DNA of 64,000 nucleotides from Pyxicephalus adspersus. Taxonomy: Eukaryota > Chordata > Amphibia > Anura > Pyxicephalidae. Within the stretch, counting starts at the first letter, position 1, and each line of letters opens with the position of its first letter. The notes under the pieces were generated by a model. It searched no databases. It had not been told where the DNA came from and was given only the letters and a program-made list of their open reading frames with translations. The DNA lies in NCBI RefSeq assembly GCF_032062135.1, contig NC_092861.1:134991102-135055101 (forward strand). Reading direction: 5' to 3'. The position numbers and the translations under genes were made by a program. Below are positions 22,046 through 33,890 of this stretch, piece after piece.

Positions 22046-25000
22046 GAACATGATGAACGTTTGTACAACCATTGTGCATAACACAGCATACAAACTAATC
22101 TGAATTTACTTTTTTGTTAGAACATATGCTTTGAATAAGTTCAGACAATATACTACGTCCTGAGTGACAGTTTTTTGCTACTGAATCATTTTTACAACAG
22201 ATCAACAGCATCTTGACATCAACAGAGAATCTGATAAAAAATTGCCACTGAGTTTTCTTGTCATAGACTTGGCAACTGCTCATCCACAGAACAATGAACA
22301 ACGCCCATGACTAACAACACTTTGCATTTAATTGCTTGGAAAACATGAAAATAACCCAAGGAACACAATGGTATCAGAACACCAAGTACATTCTTTTAAT
22401 TAAAATCTACTAGTCACCACATTCCAAAAGTTAAATAAGCATAAAAGTCCTCCTAATGCTTTATATTAGAGATTGTGATGTGCTTTTAAGAATATTGTGT
22501 AATGGACTGTTCTAGGTTAATAATCCATATAAACAAAACATTCAGTGTTCCCCGGTACTTCAAAATGAAAACATTACTTGACAGCATGAGCCAATGTTTC
22601 AAATGTTAATGTGCATTATCTCTAAAAGTCCTGAAAACTGAGTTAAAGAGAACCTGTCTGATTAGAAATGTGCTTATGCCTCATCTTGTTTCTGAAGGTG
22701 CAGCTTTTGTCACAGTTTACAGAAGCAAAAATCTTTGTTTTACCTTTCCTACTTGGCCAAAAACTTGTGCTTCTTGCTCCAGGCCATTGATTTAGCAAGT
22801 GGTACAGGAAGGGTAAATATAGCAGCCCTGGAAATTCTGCTTTTAAAAATCATCAACAGGGTTAACCCCTTTCTTCTGATGAGTTATTTTTAAGCTTAAT
22901 TCCTTTCATTTTTAAGTCATATGCTATATTTGTTGAATATACCAGCTGATCTATTTACCAGTTAGCTAAAGATAGAAGAACAAAATTAGGGGAAAGGCAA
23001 ACTGTATCTTGCCAAGGGGTACAGAGTTTGCTACAAGTAGCTTTTTCATGCTTTCCAAAATAAACTTTTGCAAAACTATGTGAAATGTTAAAACAAAGCT
23101 CAAAAGAACAAACACAAAATATATAATACTATTTTCTCTATGTCCCATGCATGTCCATCAATTTGAATAACACACAATCAGCTATGTGTCATAATTTATT
23201 AGTAATAGTTCATATCTACAATTAAAGTGTTGTTATTTTTAATAATGCTTTATTTATAATTTGTATTTTCACCATCAAAATATGGCCTTGATAAGATTGG
23301 TGTCTACTAGTACCTACCACCATGACATTAGCAGCGGACTTCCTCCACTGCCCTGCCTACTTCCTACAGTATATTTTGCTGTCATATCTTTCCTAGGCAA
23401 ACCATGCAAATGTCCACATTATCTGAAAGAAACATTTTCTATCCACCGTCTTCCATTGTTTCATAATCCAGGTCTAATGTACACTTGTCCATTGTAGACA
23501 TTTTGGGTGGTGGACAGGAGTCAGCACTGGCATTTTAATTGATCTGCAACTTCACAGCCCCATATACAATGAACTCTGGTGTACAGCAGTAGACATCAGC
23601 CTTTTATTTCCTCTTCTTCCTTTCACATACTTATTACTGCAATGAATGGTCCTTCCATGAACCACTTTTGGTAGGTAAAATCTATTGCATGCATGCCTGG
23701 AAGATGCTCAGACCCAATGGTCTAGCCATCAAATTTTGCTAGATCCTCACACTTTTTCCTTCTTTCAAAACATCACCTGAACAGCTGTCCACTTGCTGCA
23801 TGATCCATCCCACCCCATAACATATATCATTGTAATGAAAATTATTTGTGTTTACTTCCCCTCTTAGTGGTATTTTAAATTTTGGAGATTAGTGTATAGA
23901 AATCAAATCTAATGCTTTTCATACTAATTTGATTACGGTTAACATAAATGGGTCAAATATGTGGGCCCATTGATGTTAAATGTATAGGTCCAATGTGCTC
24001 ATTTGGACTCTTTTATGTTATCTATATGAGCCCATATGGACCCCATATGCCCACTGAATTATTGCTTATTTTCTTTTAGCACATTGGAATAAAATGCTTT
24101 TCAGACACTTTTCGGGTATTATGTACCATCTACCAAGGTTAGAACAGATATATATTATTATGAAAATTACCCTAGCAGCACAAAAAATGTCCAAAATGTT
24201 TTCTGCAAAAGAAAAGGGTATATAGTTATTTCTAGCTACCTCCACTACTGAACAATATTCCTCTGAAGTCTTCCAAGAGTGTTGTTCTACTGGGTCCCCT
24301 GCTGGACTCCGTGCTTCCTCCCGCCAGCCTTTACGTCTATACAGGAAACCATAATGACTAGCAAAATTGCTGGGAAGAAGCCACAGAACATAGAGTGGGA
24401 CCCAAATGATTGACAATACAGAAAGTTTCTCAGCAGACTTCAGAGGAAAATTCAATTTTAAAAGAGCAGAACAATGAGGGTTTTTATGCTTATCTCTTCC
24501 TACAATATTGGTAGGATAGGTTTTTGATTCGATTTCTATTGTAGTTTTGTTATAATGTAGTTCCATTTTTTCTGTTATAACTGGCATAAGTAGGGAATCA
24601 GTTTTTTGTCTGCTTCTGTCACCCTTTGCACAGAAATACTTAGACTAGAAAACAGGGGCAGTGTTTGGAGCTATGTGTGCTGACATATAAAACGTATACT
24701 AGTAGTAGGAGAGAAGAGAAGATGATGATATCAGTGTATTGCTGCTGCTATACTCTAATTGCTTACTTTTATTTCCCTGCACACTGTGAGCATATCAGAA
24801 TGTGCATTAGAAGTTGCAATAAGTAACTTCCTTGCTAGAGGACACCAAACATGGACTGTTCTTTTCCTCGCCAGCCTAAATGTCCATGGCTCATGCCTGT
24901 TATTTATTGGATTTCAGTATTTCCAATTGTGTAATCTCTGAATCACACATAGGCATTACCTAGGGAAGTCGTCATACAACTGAATTCTTCATCCATTCAT

Positions 25001-25070
25001 TAAGCCATTTTGATAATTGCATTAGTCCTAAGAAATAGTCCACTGGTTGCATCAACAGTTCTTTAAAGGA
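22046..25070. other. Unassigned AT-rich DNA
   Basis: It contains the unassigned frame at 24066-24587 and no other signal. Confidence 0.55.
24066..24587 (-). other. Unassigned 173-codon open frame
   Basis: This is the longest frame in the window not explained by Ns or a minisatellite. The predicted peptide has a short hydrophobic run (VLSIIWVPLYVLWLLP, residues about 60-75), a basic cluster (LYRRKGWREEARS) and a second hydrophobic run (FIIIYI, near residue 143). I recognise no family, no upstream promoter and no splice-site logic. The composition rises to about 45 percent GC in 24.27-24.48 kb. A chance frame or part of an unidentified repeat is most likely. Confidence 0.15.
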
Positions 25071-25905
25071 GTACTGGAGCAGGGTTCTGTAATGTTTGCA
25101 GAATTGAGGCAGGGTTCTGTAATGTGTTCAGTACTGGTGCAAGGTTCTGTAATGCTTTCAGTACTGGGCCAGGGTACTGTAATGCTTTCAGCACTAGGGC
25201 AGGGTTCCGTAATGTCTTCAGTATTGGGTCAGAGTTCTGCAGGAGTACTGGAGCAGGGTTCTGTAATGTTTTCAGTATTGGGCCAGGGTTACATAATGTT
25301 TTCAGTACTGGGCCAGGGTTTTGTAATGTTTTTAGTACTGGGCCAGGGTTCTGTAAAGTGTTCAGTATTGGGGCAGGGATCTGTAATGTGTTGATTATCG
25401 GGGCTGGGTTCTGTAATGTGTTTAGTACTGGGTCAGGGTTCTGTAATGTGTTCAGTACTGGGTCAGGGTTCTGTAATGTTTTCAGTACTGGGCCAGGGTT
25501 TTGTAACATTTTCACTACTGGGCCAGGGTTCCGTAATGTTTTAAGTACTGGGGCAGGGTTCTGTAAAGTGTTCAGTATTGGGGCAGGGATCTGTAATGTG
25601 TTGATTATCGGGGCTGGGTTCTGTAATGTGTTTAGTACTGGTACAGGGTTCTGTAATGTTTTCAGTACTGGGCCAGGGTTCTGTACTATTTTCTTTACTG
25701 TGTCAAGGTTCTGTAATGTTTTGACTACCGGGGGTAGGGTTTTGTAATTTTTTCTGTACTGGGCCAGGGTTTTCTACTGTTTTCTGTACTGCATCAAGGT
25801 TCTGGAATGTTTTCAGTACCAGGGGCAGGGTTCAGTAATATTTTCTGTACTGGGCCAGGACTCTGTAAAATATTCAGTTCGGATGGGGCTGGGTTCTGTA
25901 ATGTT
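25071..25905. repeat. 30-bp minisatellite, about 28 units
   Basis: The unit resembles TTCAGTACTGGGCCAGGG plus TTCTGTAATGTT, with 5-20 percent variation between copies, one shortened unit near 25230-25250 and a one-base slip near 25735. An 81-bp block at 25351-25431 recurs at 25561-25641, exactly 210 bp (seven units) away, so a multi-unit segment was duplicated. Since 30 is divisible by three and the unit has no stops, both strands stay open for 150-207 codons (decapeptides like FSTGPGFCNV). These frames are not genes. Confidence 0.95.
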
Positions 25906-27064
25906 GAGGATGGCAAAAAGAGGAACCATGGAATACAAAAATAAATAATAAATCACAAAATTGCCCAAACACAATCCTTGTCAAGTAAGACTATTTAAAG
26001 GTTAAATTCAAACTCTGTGTTTAGCTGTTTCTCTGGAGTTAATCTTTTATTACAGTCTATAAGATTAAACATCCTATTGGTTGTCATAGTCAACACAAAT
26101 ATATTTCTTCCCTGTAGTGCTAAATAAATATTATCCTGCACTGTTGTTTTTGTCACACTGATAACCAGGCCCTACTGGGCAACCCGTGAGGCCTGCCAAA
26201 ATCTATGCTTTATAAAAACTGACGTACATCAACTGACGTACATGTGATGCCATTGCTCGTAGCAACCAAAATATTTGCATCCACTCATCAGTGAATAAAA
26301 TATGTCGGATATAGGAACCATCTCATCTTTAGCTCTGGTTTTAATAAATTAGCTCCATATCATTGTCTCTTTAACAACACCAGTGAGGTAAGAGATTCAA
26401 GGACATCTGCAACCTCAGATAAACAGACTGGTACAAGAAAAAAAAAAAAAAAAGAAAAGTTCTATGTTGCACTCACCGTGCCTGGTGTGAGCCCTACAAC
26501 TATCTATTGGACATTTCATTCCAAGGTCACCAAGATGTTGGAATATCTTTTAGCATAACATGCTCACATAGTTGCCACCAACAGTTTTTGCTACTAAACG
26601 GTACAATATGATTTATTTACACATACCCGTGAGGCTTGCCAAAATCTGAAGGCGGACCCAAATACAAATGTTGTAACAGGACTTTGGGACTTTTCACTGA
26701 ATGGGGAAGTCAGCACAGTACAGAGCCATGAGGATCTTTATTTATTTCTACACATTTGTTTTCCTACACCCGAGCTCTGCGTGTCATTACCATGGAAGTA
26801 TATTCATCTGTCAAGGCAGAGACGTCGAACAGATTTCACAGGAGATCCAAAAGAATGCTACAGAAATGTAAGTGTAAAAAACTCAGTTAAGCCAAAATGA
26901 TTTCTGTCATGCTGGCACAGTGCAATGAAAGTGTCAAATTTTATTTGTGGGGGTGTTGATGTTTTAAGGGGTTCTGGTATGTCTTTTCTTACTTCCACTG
27001 AGGGTAAATGTAATGTCAGCATTTTTAGGAAGTCCAGCTTTGAAAATGAAAGGGAAAAAATAGT
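25906..27064. other. Unassigned DNA
   Basis: CCCGTGAGGC(C/T)TGCCAAAATCT occurs at about 26184 and again at about 26626, a 442-bp spaced direct repeat of unknown origin. There is a poly(A) run near 26440. Confidence 0.5.
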
Positions 27065-27227
27065 TCTGGGGTGGTGCAGATGGCTCAGTGGCCACCTCTC
27101 CTGCACCCAGGAGCTCCGCAGCACTGGGTGCTAAGTCCAGACCCTGAGCATTGTATGTGTGAAAAATGGACAGCACAACCAAAGTGCAGCAATACAAGAT
27201 GGATGGCTTAAAAAAAAAAAAAAAATT
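27065..27227 (+). mobile_element. Possible second SINE type with poly(A) tail
   Basis: A tRNA-like start (GGTGGTGCAGATGGCTCAG, GGTGCTAAGTCCAGACCC) is followed about 90 bp later by a run of A at about 27210-27225. The order of head, short body and poly(A) suggests a SINE distinct from the family above. The B box is poor and only one copy was seen. Confidence 0.4.
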
Positions 27228-27369
27228 CTTGTAGTGGCCCCACCGTGTGCATTTTTAGAAATCACAACAGCATTTAACAATAGTGCTACAATTTACACTC
27301 CAACAGTAAGAGTGGTGGCTCTCATTCAGTAATTCACCGCTATTGTTTGCACTCCCTCCTTCTTATCCA

Positions 27370-27633
27370 TTTATTATTATTTATTTTCACACAGTATTTA
27401 TATAGTGCCAATATATTGGGCAGCTCTTTACAAAGTCCATAGTCATGTCACAACTGTTCTTAAATAGGGCTCACAATCCAATGTCCCTACTATAGTCATA
27501 TGTCTTTAATACAGTCTAGGGTCAGTTTTGGGGGGAAGCCAATTAACCTAACTTTTTTGGAAGTGTCCTGGCCAGGATTCGAACCTGGGACCTAGTGTTG
27601 CAAAGGCCAGAGTGCTAACATCCGAGCCACCAT
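27370..27633 (-). mobile_element. tRNA-derived SINE, antisense, well preserved head
   Basis: On the minus strand the head carries GGCTCGGATGTTAGC (A-box-like) and a perfect B box GGTTCGAATCC at 27585-27575. The usual body and a tail reading GTAAAGAGCTGCCCAATATA, CACTATATAAATACTG and a TAA repeat follow. The intact B box makes this the clearest polymerase III promoter remnant in the window. Confidence 0.85.
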
Positions 27634-28361
27634 TACTGAACATTTACAGAAAGCAAGGTACTTTGTGATTGGCTGAGGAGAGAATTTTCAGAACTTAATG
27701 AGGGACAAGTCGAAGTTAGAACACCAGGTTCATCAGATTTTGCTAATTTGGTAAATTTGCTACTTCTGGTTCTGAATTTCTATGGTAATGCCTAATCTTA
27801 ACCTGCCTGAATCCTACCTGAACCCATCATGTGTCTAACCTTAACTTTACTGCACAGGGAATCTTAAGGTTATGTTCAGACTGACCATGGGGTTGGGGTG
27901 TACCACTTCCTCATGCCAGTGAACTGCTTTCTCCAGGGAGATGCTACATGTAGTTTCTTCCCAGAGCAACCCAATAGAAAAATAATTGGGGGGCAGTGAG
28001 CGGTACCAGTAGTGCTCACTGCCGCCAGCTGTCAAATATGCAAACATTGGTTCTTTAAGAATCAGTGGTTTGGTGCAAGTGACGAAATGACCAAGCAGTT
28101 GGCAAGGTACCAGCCACTGGGAGCCACATGGGATAGCTTAATACTAAATCAAGTCAGAACCTGCCCTAATACCCCCTACCTAGTTCCTTACCCTAACCCT
28201 CTCTGCTTTGAGCCTAACCTACCCAGTACTACATTGCTATCCTAACTCTCTAGGTACCTTAAAGAACGGTGGATGTTTCTAAATATGCACAGCGATGGGG
28301 ATGCAGTGGAAATGTGGGGGAGACACACATAATAATAGATGACGTTTTTTAATAATATTTT

Positions 28362-28402
28362 AATATATATATATTGATATATATATATATATATATATAT
28401 AT
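28362..28402. repeat. (AT)n microsatellite
   Basis: The AT run is interrupted once by TG. Confidence 0.95.
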
Positions 28403-28569
28403 TACAATATTTTCATAGTTGGAGTTATTCTTTAGTAGCAGTTCTAGAAGCACACTAACACAACAACATATGGCTACTTATAATATTTTATCAATTTTAA
28501 ACTTTTTTATTTCTTAGTTTGTATTTATACCCAAAGTACATTTTTGTTCTTTAATATTTTTATGTATAG

Positions 28570-29176
28570 TGGAAATAAACCCCAAACTAACCCAAAACAA
28601 TAAAATCACACTTACCTTCAATCCTGCAGATCAGTGTGTCCATTGGGAGGTTTCTTCCATCGGTTCCCGCGTCGTCCCGATATCCGTTTTCGGCCCGGCG
28701 TCGCCATCTTTTCCTCTCTTTTTCTGTGTTCTTCTTCCTACATGCGCAGTGGGATCGGCAAGTTTTTTTTCCCAATCTACGTCCCCCTAGCTCGCACCTG
28801 CACAATCTACGATCAGGTGACATAGATTGGGAAAAAACTTGCCGATCTCACTGTGCACATGTGGAATCGGCAATTTTTTTCTCTTTTGATGAATGAGTTC
28901 CTTCTGCTCATGCCAAAGATGCTCTGGCATGTGCAGAGGGAGCAGCCAAAGCCTCCCGGGATTGGTGATGTAGTTGTCCTCAGAGGCTCTGTGATCCTAT
29001 TCATTCTTGATTGCCTAAGTGATCGAGAATTAAGGGGCCAGTGCTGCACCCTTTTTTAAAAATAAAAATAAGGTTTTGCACTTAAAAATAACTCTAACAA
29101 ACAAAATTTTTACTTTAATTTAAAGGGTTGTCTACCCTTTTATGTAACGTAAAAATTCTGAGTTTAGGTATGCTTT
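28570..29176 (-). mobile_element. MITE family A, long copy
   Basis: The ends are AACCCCAAACTAACCC and GAGTTTAGGTATGCTTTA. It aligns in reverse complement to 50164-50625 (TAAAGC[A/G]TACCTAAACTCA, GGGTAGACAAC, GGGTGCAGCAC, ATGTGCAGAGGGAGCAG-like). It also holds an extra internal fold-back: CAGTGGGATCGGCAAG at about 28747 against CTTGCCGATCTCACTG at about 28838. Several short frames here are shadows. Confidence 0.8.
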
Positions 29177-30595
29177 AATGATGTATATTTGTTCAACAAT
29201 ACGTTCAACAAAATTACAATGAGACAAATGAACACAGTGTACAATCAACTGAAAAATGTTTTTTACGGGTTAATTCCGAAATAAAATCATGATGTGTCTG
29301 TGCTCAAAAGTTCTCATAAATTCTCTATGAAGCCTCTATGAATTAAAATAAGGAATTAAAGAATTTTGAGAACCATAACCTCCCTGTCCAAGGAGGCCTC
29401 TATCCATGTCATATGAAATTCGTAGTGCAGCTATTATGTAAAGAGACTTAAGGTAAGCGGGTCTGGATCCAGTCAAATATGTACTATTATTTTTTTTGCC
29501 ATCGGAGAGACAATAGATAACAAAGTATGTCTCCTTCTGGTTATTCATGCTCCATGTATATTGGGTGTACCTAAGATTGTCCTATTTGATTGATTGGGGC
29601 TAAGGGTACATAGTTGATTAGGTAGGAGGTAACGTAGTTTGCCAACCTTTTTTCAAAGTACATATTTTTTTGTTTTCATTTTCACTTTAAAATAAATGTC
29701 TAATAATTCTGTACATGATGACATTTTTTATAGTACCATTATTTTCCACTACATATATAATTTATAGATTTTTACAGCTATATGAATTAGTAGGCTGATT
29801 TATGTTTTTTGTATTTTCTGAGTATTATATTTTCTTACCTAATACCACATATATACCAACCAATCTTGTTCATTTATAACATTATTTTTGATTTCTTTTA
29901 ACCCTGCTGAAGGTGGATTTTTTTGGAACCATTGGAACATGTTTTTTAATGCTACCAAATTTCAAATAAAAATATATCTGAACTTAACATAACCTGTGGC
30001 TGGTACTTAGTACTTGCAGGTTTAGCAATAACCGGCAAAGGTTCTTGGCCGTGTACAATGTTCAAAGAAAAAAAAATGGGCAAAGTTTCATGTTACCAGA
30101 AAATCGCCCTGCCTCTAAATTTTATATTCTGATACCTATAATGTGCAGTTATTTGTCCTCTCATGCCAATTGCATCACTAGTGCCACGTAAGAGTAGATG
30201 TTCGTGAAAATAAAGTACAATATTGGTTTTGGGGTTAATTTTACTGTGCCCCCACCACCACATAATGGAAATTATTACCGTGCACCACACTATCTCAGAG
30301 CACTTTACCGCATGAAAAATTAAAATTGAACACAGTGCAACACATTCAGTGTGCATTGTAATGTGCAGCAGTTCCTTATCTGTTACTGTGTAGTTGGGGA
30401 TGCCAACATACTGCACTGCAGTATATGTGTTTAGTTATTGTGTGGATATTCAATGACATCAAGGGGAATTTTTCAAAAAAGCAAGCACTTTACTTCAATT
30501 TGCTTCCTGCTGCATTTTAGTAAATCAGGTCCTAATACCTTACTGCTGAACCCAAGCAGTTATCAAATTCACTAATAAATTGTATTTTGCATGCA
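29177..30595. other. Unassigned AT-rich DNA
   Basis: Nothing was recognised; the 107-codon minus frame at 30093-30416 has no family match I know. Confidence 0.55.
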
Positions 30596-31426
30596 TTAAC
30601 CACCTGGGCGTTACACTGATGTCTAGATTTCTGTTCCAAAAGCGTTACACTGTTTTTCATGAAATTTTTTTTTTTAAATTGTAGACCTGTAATTTACAGA
30701 AATATGTCCGAACAGGGTTCTAGTAGATATCATGAATATAAAAAAGGTTTAAAACACACAATCATGTAAAAAAAAAAAAAATTACTTTTAATAAAATTAA
30801 ATAAAAGACACAAAAATCAGCTTAAACAAGAATACATAAATAAATGAAAAATACTGAAAATGCGATAATTCGGTATACTGTATAGTAATATATTTTTCTA
30901 AAACACCTTCCTAGTGTCTGTCACATACCTATAGACAAAACCACATAAATATATTTTCTATTATTTTGTATTGGATTGGATACAGGACTTTGTATTCAAT
31001 CCAGTACAAAATGAGAGTTTGAATTTACCAATTACATACTTTGTATTTATTTTGAATTATTTTGTATTGGATTGGTTACAGGAGTTTGTATTCAATCCAA
31101 TACAAAATGTGTTTGAATAAGTTTCAATTTGAATTTCCCGCACACGCGCCGACGTCATCGCCGAGGGACACGTACACGCTACGGACGCTTCTTCTTCTCT
31201 GCCGGCCGGCTTCTTCTTCTCGGAGAAGGCACCTGACGCTGGAGATCGACGCTGGAGGACGACGCTGGAACACGACGCTGGATGATCGCAGCGGTACCAG
31301 GTAAGTGATCGATAAAGCCGAACTTTTCTCATTGTATTTTCATACAGTGAGAAAAGTTCGGGTTTATCGATAATTGTAATTTTTGTTAACCCGAACCAAG
31401 GTTGGGTTTAGCGGTAGGGTGGTTAA
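30596..31426. mobile_element. 831-bp TTAA-flanked non-autonomous element
   Basis: The ends are TTAACCACCTGGGCGTTAC and GCGGTAGGGTGGTTAA, an inverted pair inside TTAA. Inside are two near-identical hairpins (about 30966-31012 and 31062-31108, arms ATTTTGTATTGGATTG). A CpG-rich block follows with four 13-bp tandem units beginning GACGCTGGA at 31235, 31248, 31261 and 31274. A further hairpin at about 31307-31371 has arms ATCGATAAAGCCGAAC and GTTCGGGTTTATCGAT. No transposase is present. A piggyBac relationship is inferred from the TTAA only. Confidence 0.7.
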
Positions 31427-31784
31427 AAAAATTTGTTAAATGCATTTTTAAATACTGCTACCTAAGTCTATCTCAAAGTCTGCCTCATGTAGACAGAAAG
31501 AGGGATGGTCAGTTTTCTGAGCCAGTCTGGCTCTTCTTTATGTGTCTGTGGCGAAAAAACATGCAGGAAGGTTGGAGAACAAGGAGATACCTTGCTAGCA
31601 AGACTTCTGCTCTTTAGGAGTCCAATCACAAGCTGGGAGCATGGAAGTGTATATAGCTTTACTGCAACAGAAAACAACTAGGTCAGTGACCTGCCAATGC
31701 TATCTCATCATTGTCTGAACAGAATTCCCAAGCATTTGGCAGGTAATAAAACTCCCCTTTTTGTTTTTAAACATTTTATTTAGC

Positions 31785-31985
31785 CATTCGCGTTAAAGCA
31801 GAAGGAAAGTAAAATAATAAGAAATTGAAAGCAAACAGGTTGTTTATTGCAGAAGAGAAAGGAGATGTCCCTTCTGCAAAAAAATAAACTTACCAGCACG
31901 ATCACATGTTTTTAACTAAACTCACTTCTCCTCCCTATGTCAAAGGCACTGGCATTTTCACGTGGTCCTTTTCTAGGTTAAGGAT
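31785..31985. mobile_element. MITE family B fragment
   Basis: It has GTTAAAGCAGAAGGAAAG, TTTATTGCAGAAGAG, CCCTTCTGCAAAAAAATAAAC, and a body with CTCCTCCCTATGTC and TTCACGTGGTCC, the last two shared with 38040-38390. Confidence 0.65.
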
Positions 31986-32019
31986 CCATGGTTATCTTCA
32001 GTGGCCAGAAATTATTACT

Positions 32020-32185
32020 ATTGTTATTATTATTAATATTATTATTATTATTAATAAACATAAAGAGCAAACATATTACGCAGCGCTGTACATTAAATAG
32101 GGGTGACAGACAGATACAGACAGTGACACAGGAGGAGGAAAGGACACTGCCCCGAAGAGCTTACAATCTAGGAGGTGGGGGAGGT
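32020..32185 (-). mobile_element. Frog SINE/LINE-type 3' tail, antisense
   Basis: On the plus strand it begins with a TTA/ATT microsatellite, then ATTACGCAGCGCTGTACATT, AATAGGGGTGACAGACAG, CACTGCCCCGAAGAGC and TTACAATCTAGGAGG. This is the reverse complement of the tail at 50895-51150. Confidence 0.7.
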
Positions 32186-32299
32186 TTCACCCAATAGAAG
32201 GGGAAAATGATGTATTTCCCACACATGTGCACAGGAGATCAGACATTCCCAGCAGCCAGACATGCCAGGATCATACAATGAGCAGTACATGCACAGTTC

Positions 32300-32402
32300 A
32301 GCAAATAAGTAAAATAAAGATTGCAGACAGGCATGTTTGTTTTATTGAAGAAGGGACATTGCCCATCTCTTTTGCAAAACATAACCTGCAATACATAACC
32401 TC
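32300..32402. mobile_element. MITE family B fragment, arms only
   Basis: It has GTTTTATTGAAGAAGGGAC, CATTGCCCATCTCTTTTGC and AAAACATAACC, the conserved arm region of the family. A TA microsatellite follows. Confidence 0.5.
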
Positions 32403-32403
32403 A

Positions 32404-32422
32404 TATATATATATATATATAT
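32404..32422. repeat. (AT)n microsatellite
   Basis: This is a short AT run at the end of a family B fragment. Confidence 0.9.
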
Positions 32423-32995
32423 GAACCCTAGAAAAAGATCTCCAGAGCAGCTTCTGGTGATAAGTAGTAGAACAATGTTGGGTTATGGCAACCCTTCAAA
32501 ATAACAAAAAACACTTTAGAAATGCCAGTCACTTTTCTTGTGCTTTACACTAGTATAATAAATAGCCTTTGTCTGGCTTGAATTACTTATAGAAAGCTTG
32601 CAGCCCCCCTTCCTGCACCAAAATAGGTTTCATCCCTTCCCTTAACATTGGGCAGTGCCAAAGTTTATGGACAGGGCCTCTTCCTCACGTCAGGACATCA
32701 GAAGTTCTAAGAAAATGAATACAGGGGTACATTACTATTCTTTACATATTCTCAAAAAAGGTTCAATGTAAATTTTTTAAATGTCCTTTATTTAAATCAG
32801 AACCCTTACACTACAGTCATGTCATCATGAAATGTAAAACCATCATCATTAACAATGACCGTATAGACATCACACTCCCATCAGTAATTGATAGAAGGAT
32901 CTGGGAATAGAACATTTGGTCATTGAACTCACCGTGGTTTCCCAAGAATTTTGCTGGCCATTGCTGCTGTGGTATGGTCTATGTCGAACCAGTTA

Positions 32996-33246
32996 GATCA
33001 GCCTTTCCCAACCTTTTACCATCGGGGAATTCTTGAAATAACTTTCAGGTTTCCAGGGAACCCCTGCTATAAATATTATATCCACAAATCACAGTATGTT
33101 TATGTTGTGGTCAGTGGGAAGAATGTCAGCATTACACATACTAAAAAAAGTCAATAGGGTCATCTAAACTGATCTCAGAGACACACAAATTGCTAATTGC
33201 TTAAAAAAACCTAGCAACCCAGGGGTCCATGGAACCCTGGTTTAAT
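32996..33246 (+). mobile_element. hAT-like MITE, family T, copy 3
   Basis: It has TGAAATAACTTTCAGG, GGGAACCCCTGCTATAAATA, TCAGTGGGAAGAATGTC, ACCTAGCAACCCAGGGG and GGAACCCTGGTTTAATG. The left end shows CAGCCTTTCCCAACC, an inverted counterpart of the right end. Confidence 0.75.
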
Positions 33247-33603
33247 GCACTAGATGTTCTGCTGATTTTTAATAAAATTATTATATACAAATATGATATT
33301 CTATACTAAACTGTAAATGACTAATCAATGTTCTACTGCATATAGAATTCAGTATGGTATATCTCAGTGATGTGATACTTGTGAAGAATCATGAACATTT
33401 TATGTGAGAATATTTTCTTTTAAAATACAGTTTGGCTTTGCATCAGTCATTTGTTTACTATGAATTGTTTTCCTAATTTCCACGCTCACTAGATTACAGC
33501 TGCCAGGCTGGATGACTCACGATTGTTGATGTTGTAAGCTTCTTGTGATCACATTCTGGGCTGGAATTGCTGTGTAAAAAAAAAGCAATGTATGCATGTA
33601 TAT

Positions 33604-33620
33604 ATGTGTGTGTGTGTGTA
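33604..33620. repeat. (GT)n microsatellite
   Basis: GT units follow TATATGT. Confidence 0.85.
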
Positions 33621-33699
33621 TTCATTTAACATATGGAGAAGCCTTTTCTATTTCAGCCTAAAATAAAATAGTAAATTAAAGGAATGGTATAATCAAGAA

Positions 33700-33880
33700 A
33701 GGAGATCACAGTGCTCCACCGACAAGTGTCTTCTTCATCTTCCTTTCCGGCGACTAAGGACTGCTCGATGCATGAACGAGTGCTGTACATACAGCAACAT
33801 TCTGCTCTATGGAGATGGAAGGGGGAGAACGATGGAGCAGCACCCTGCTGTGCGCTCTCCCCGCTGTGCGCCTCCAGTAG
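33700..33880. mobile_element. MITE family G, copy 2 (central part, no ends)
   Basis: It shares with 8341-8656, in the opposite orientation, CATGAACGAGTGCTGTACAT, CTGCTCTATGGAGATGG, GGAGCAGCACCCTG and GCGCTCTCCCC. Neither terminal repeat is present. Its right side runs into a separate hairpin at 33891. Confidence 0.65.
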
Positions 33881-33890
33881 CACATATATG

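Noticed and set aside
25063..25747. Repeat proteins of 115, 150 and 207 residues
   Set aside because: They are produced by a stop-free 30-bp minisatellite and open on both strands.
25071..25905. CRISPR-like array with 30-bp repeats
   Set aside because: The units are contiguous with no unique spacers, and the genome is vertebrate.
27575..27628. tRNA gene, because of good A and B boxes
   Set aside because: It has no cloverleaf acceptor stem and is attached to a SINE body and tail.
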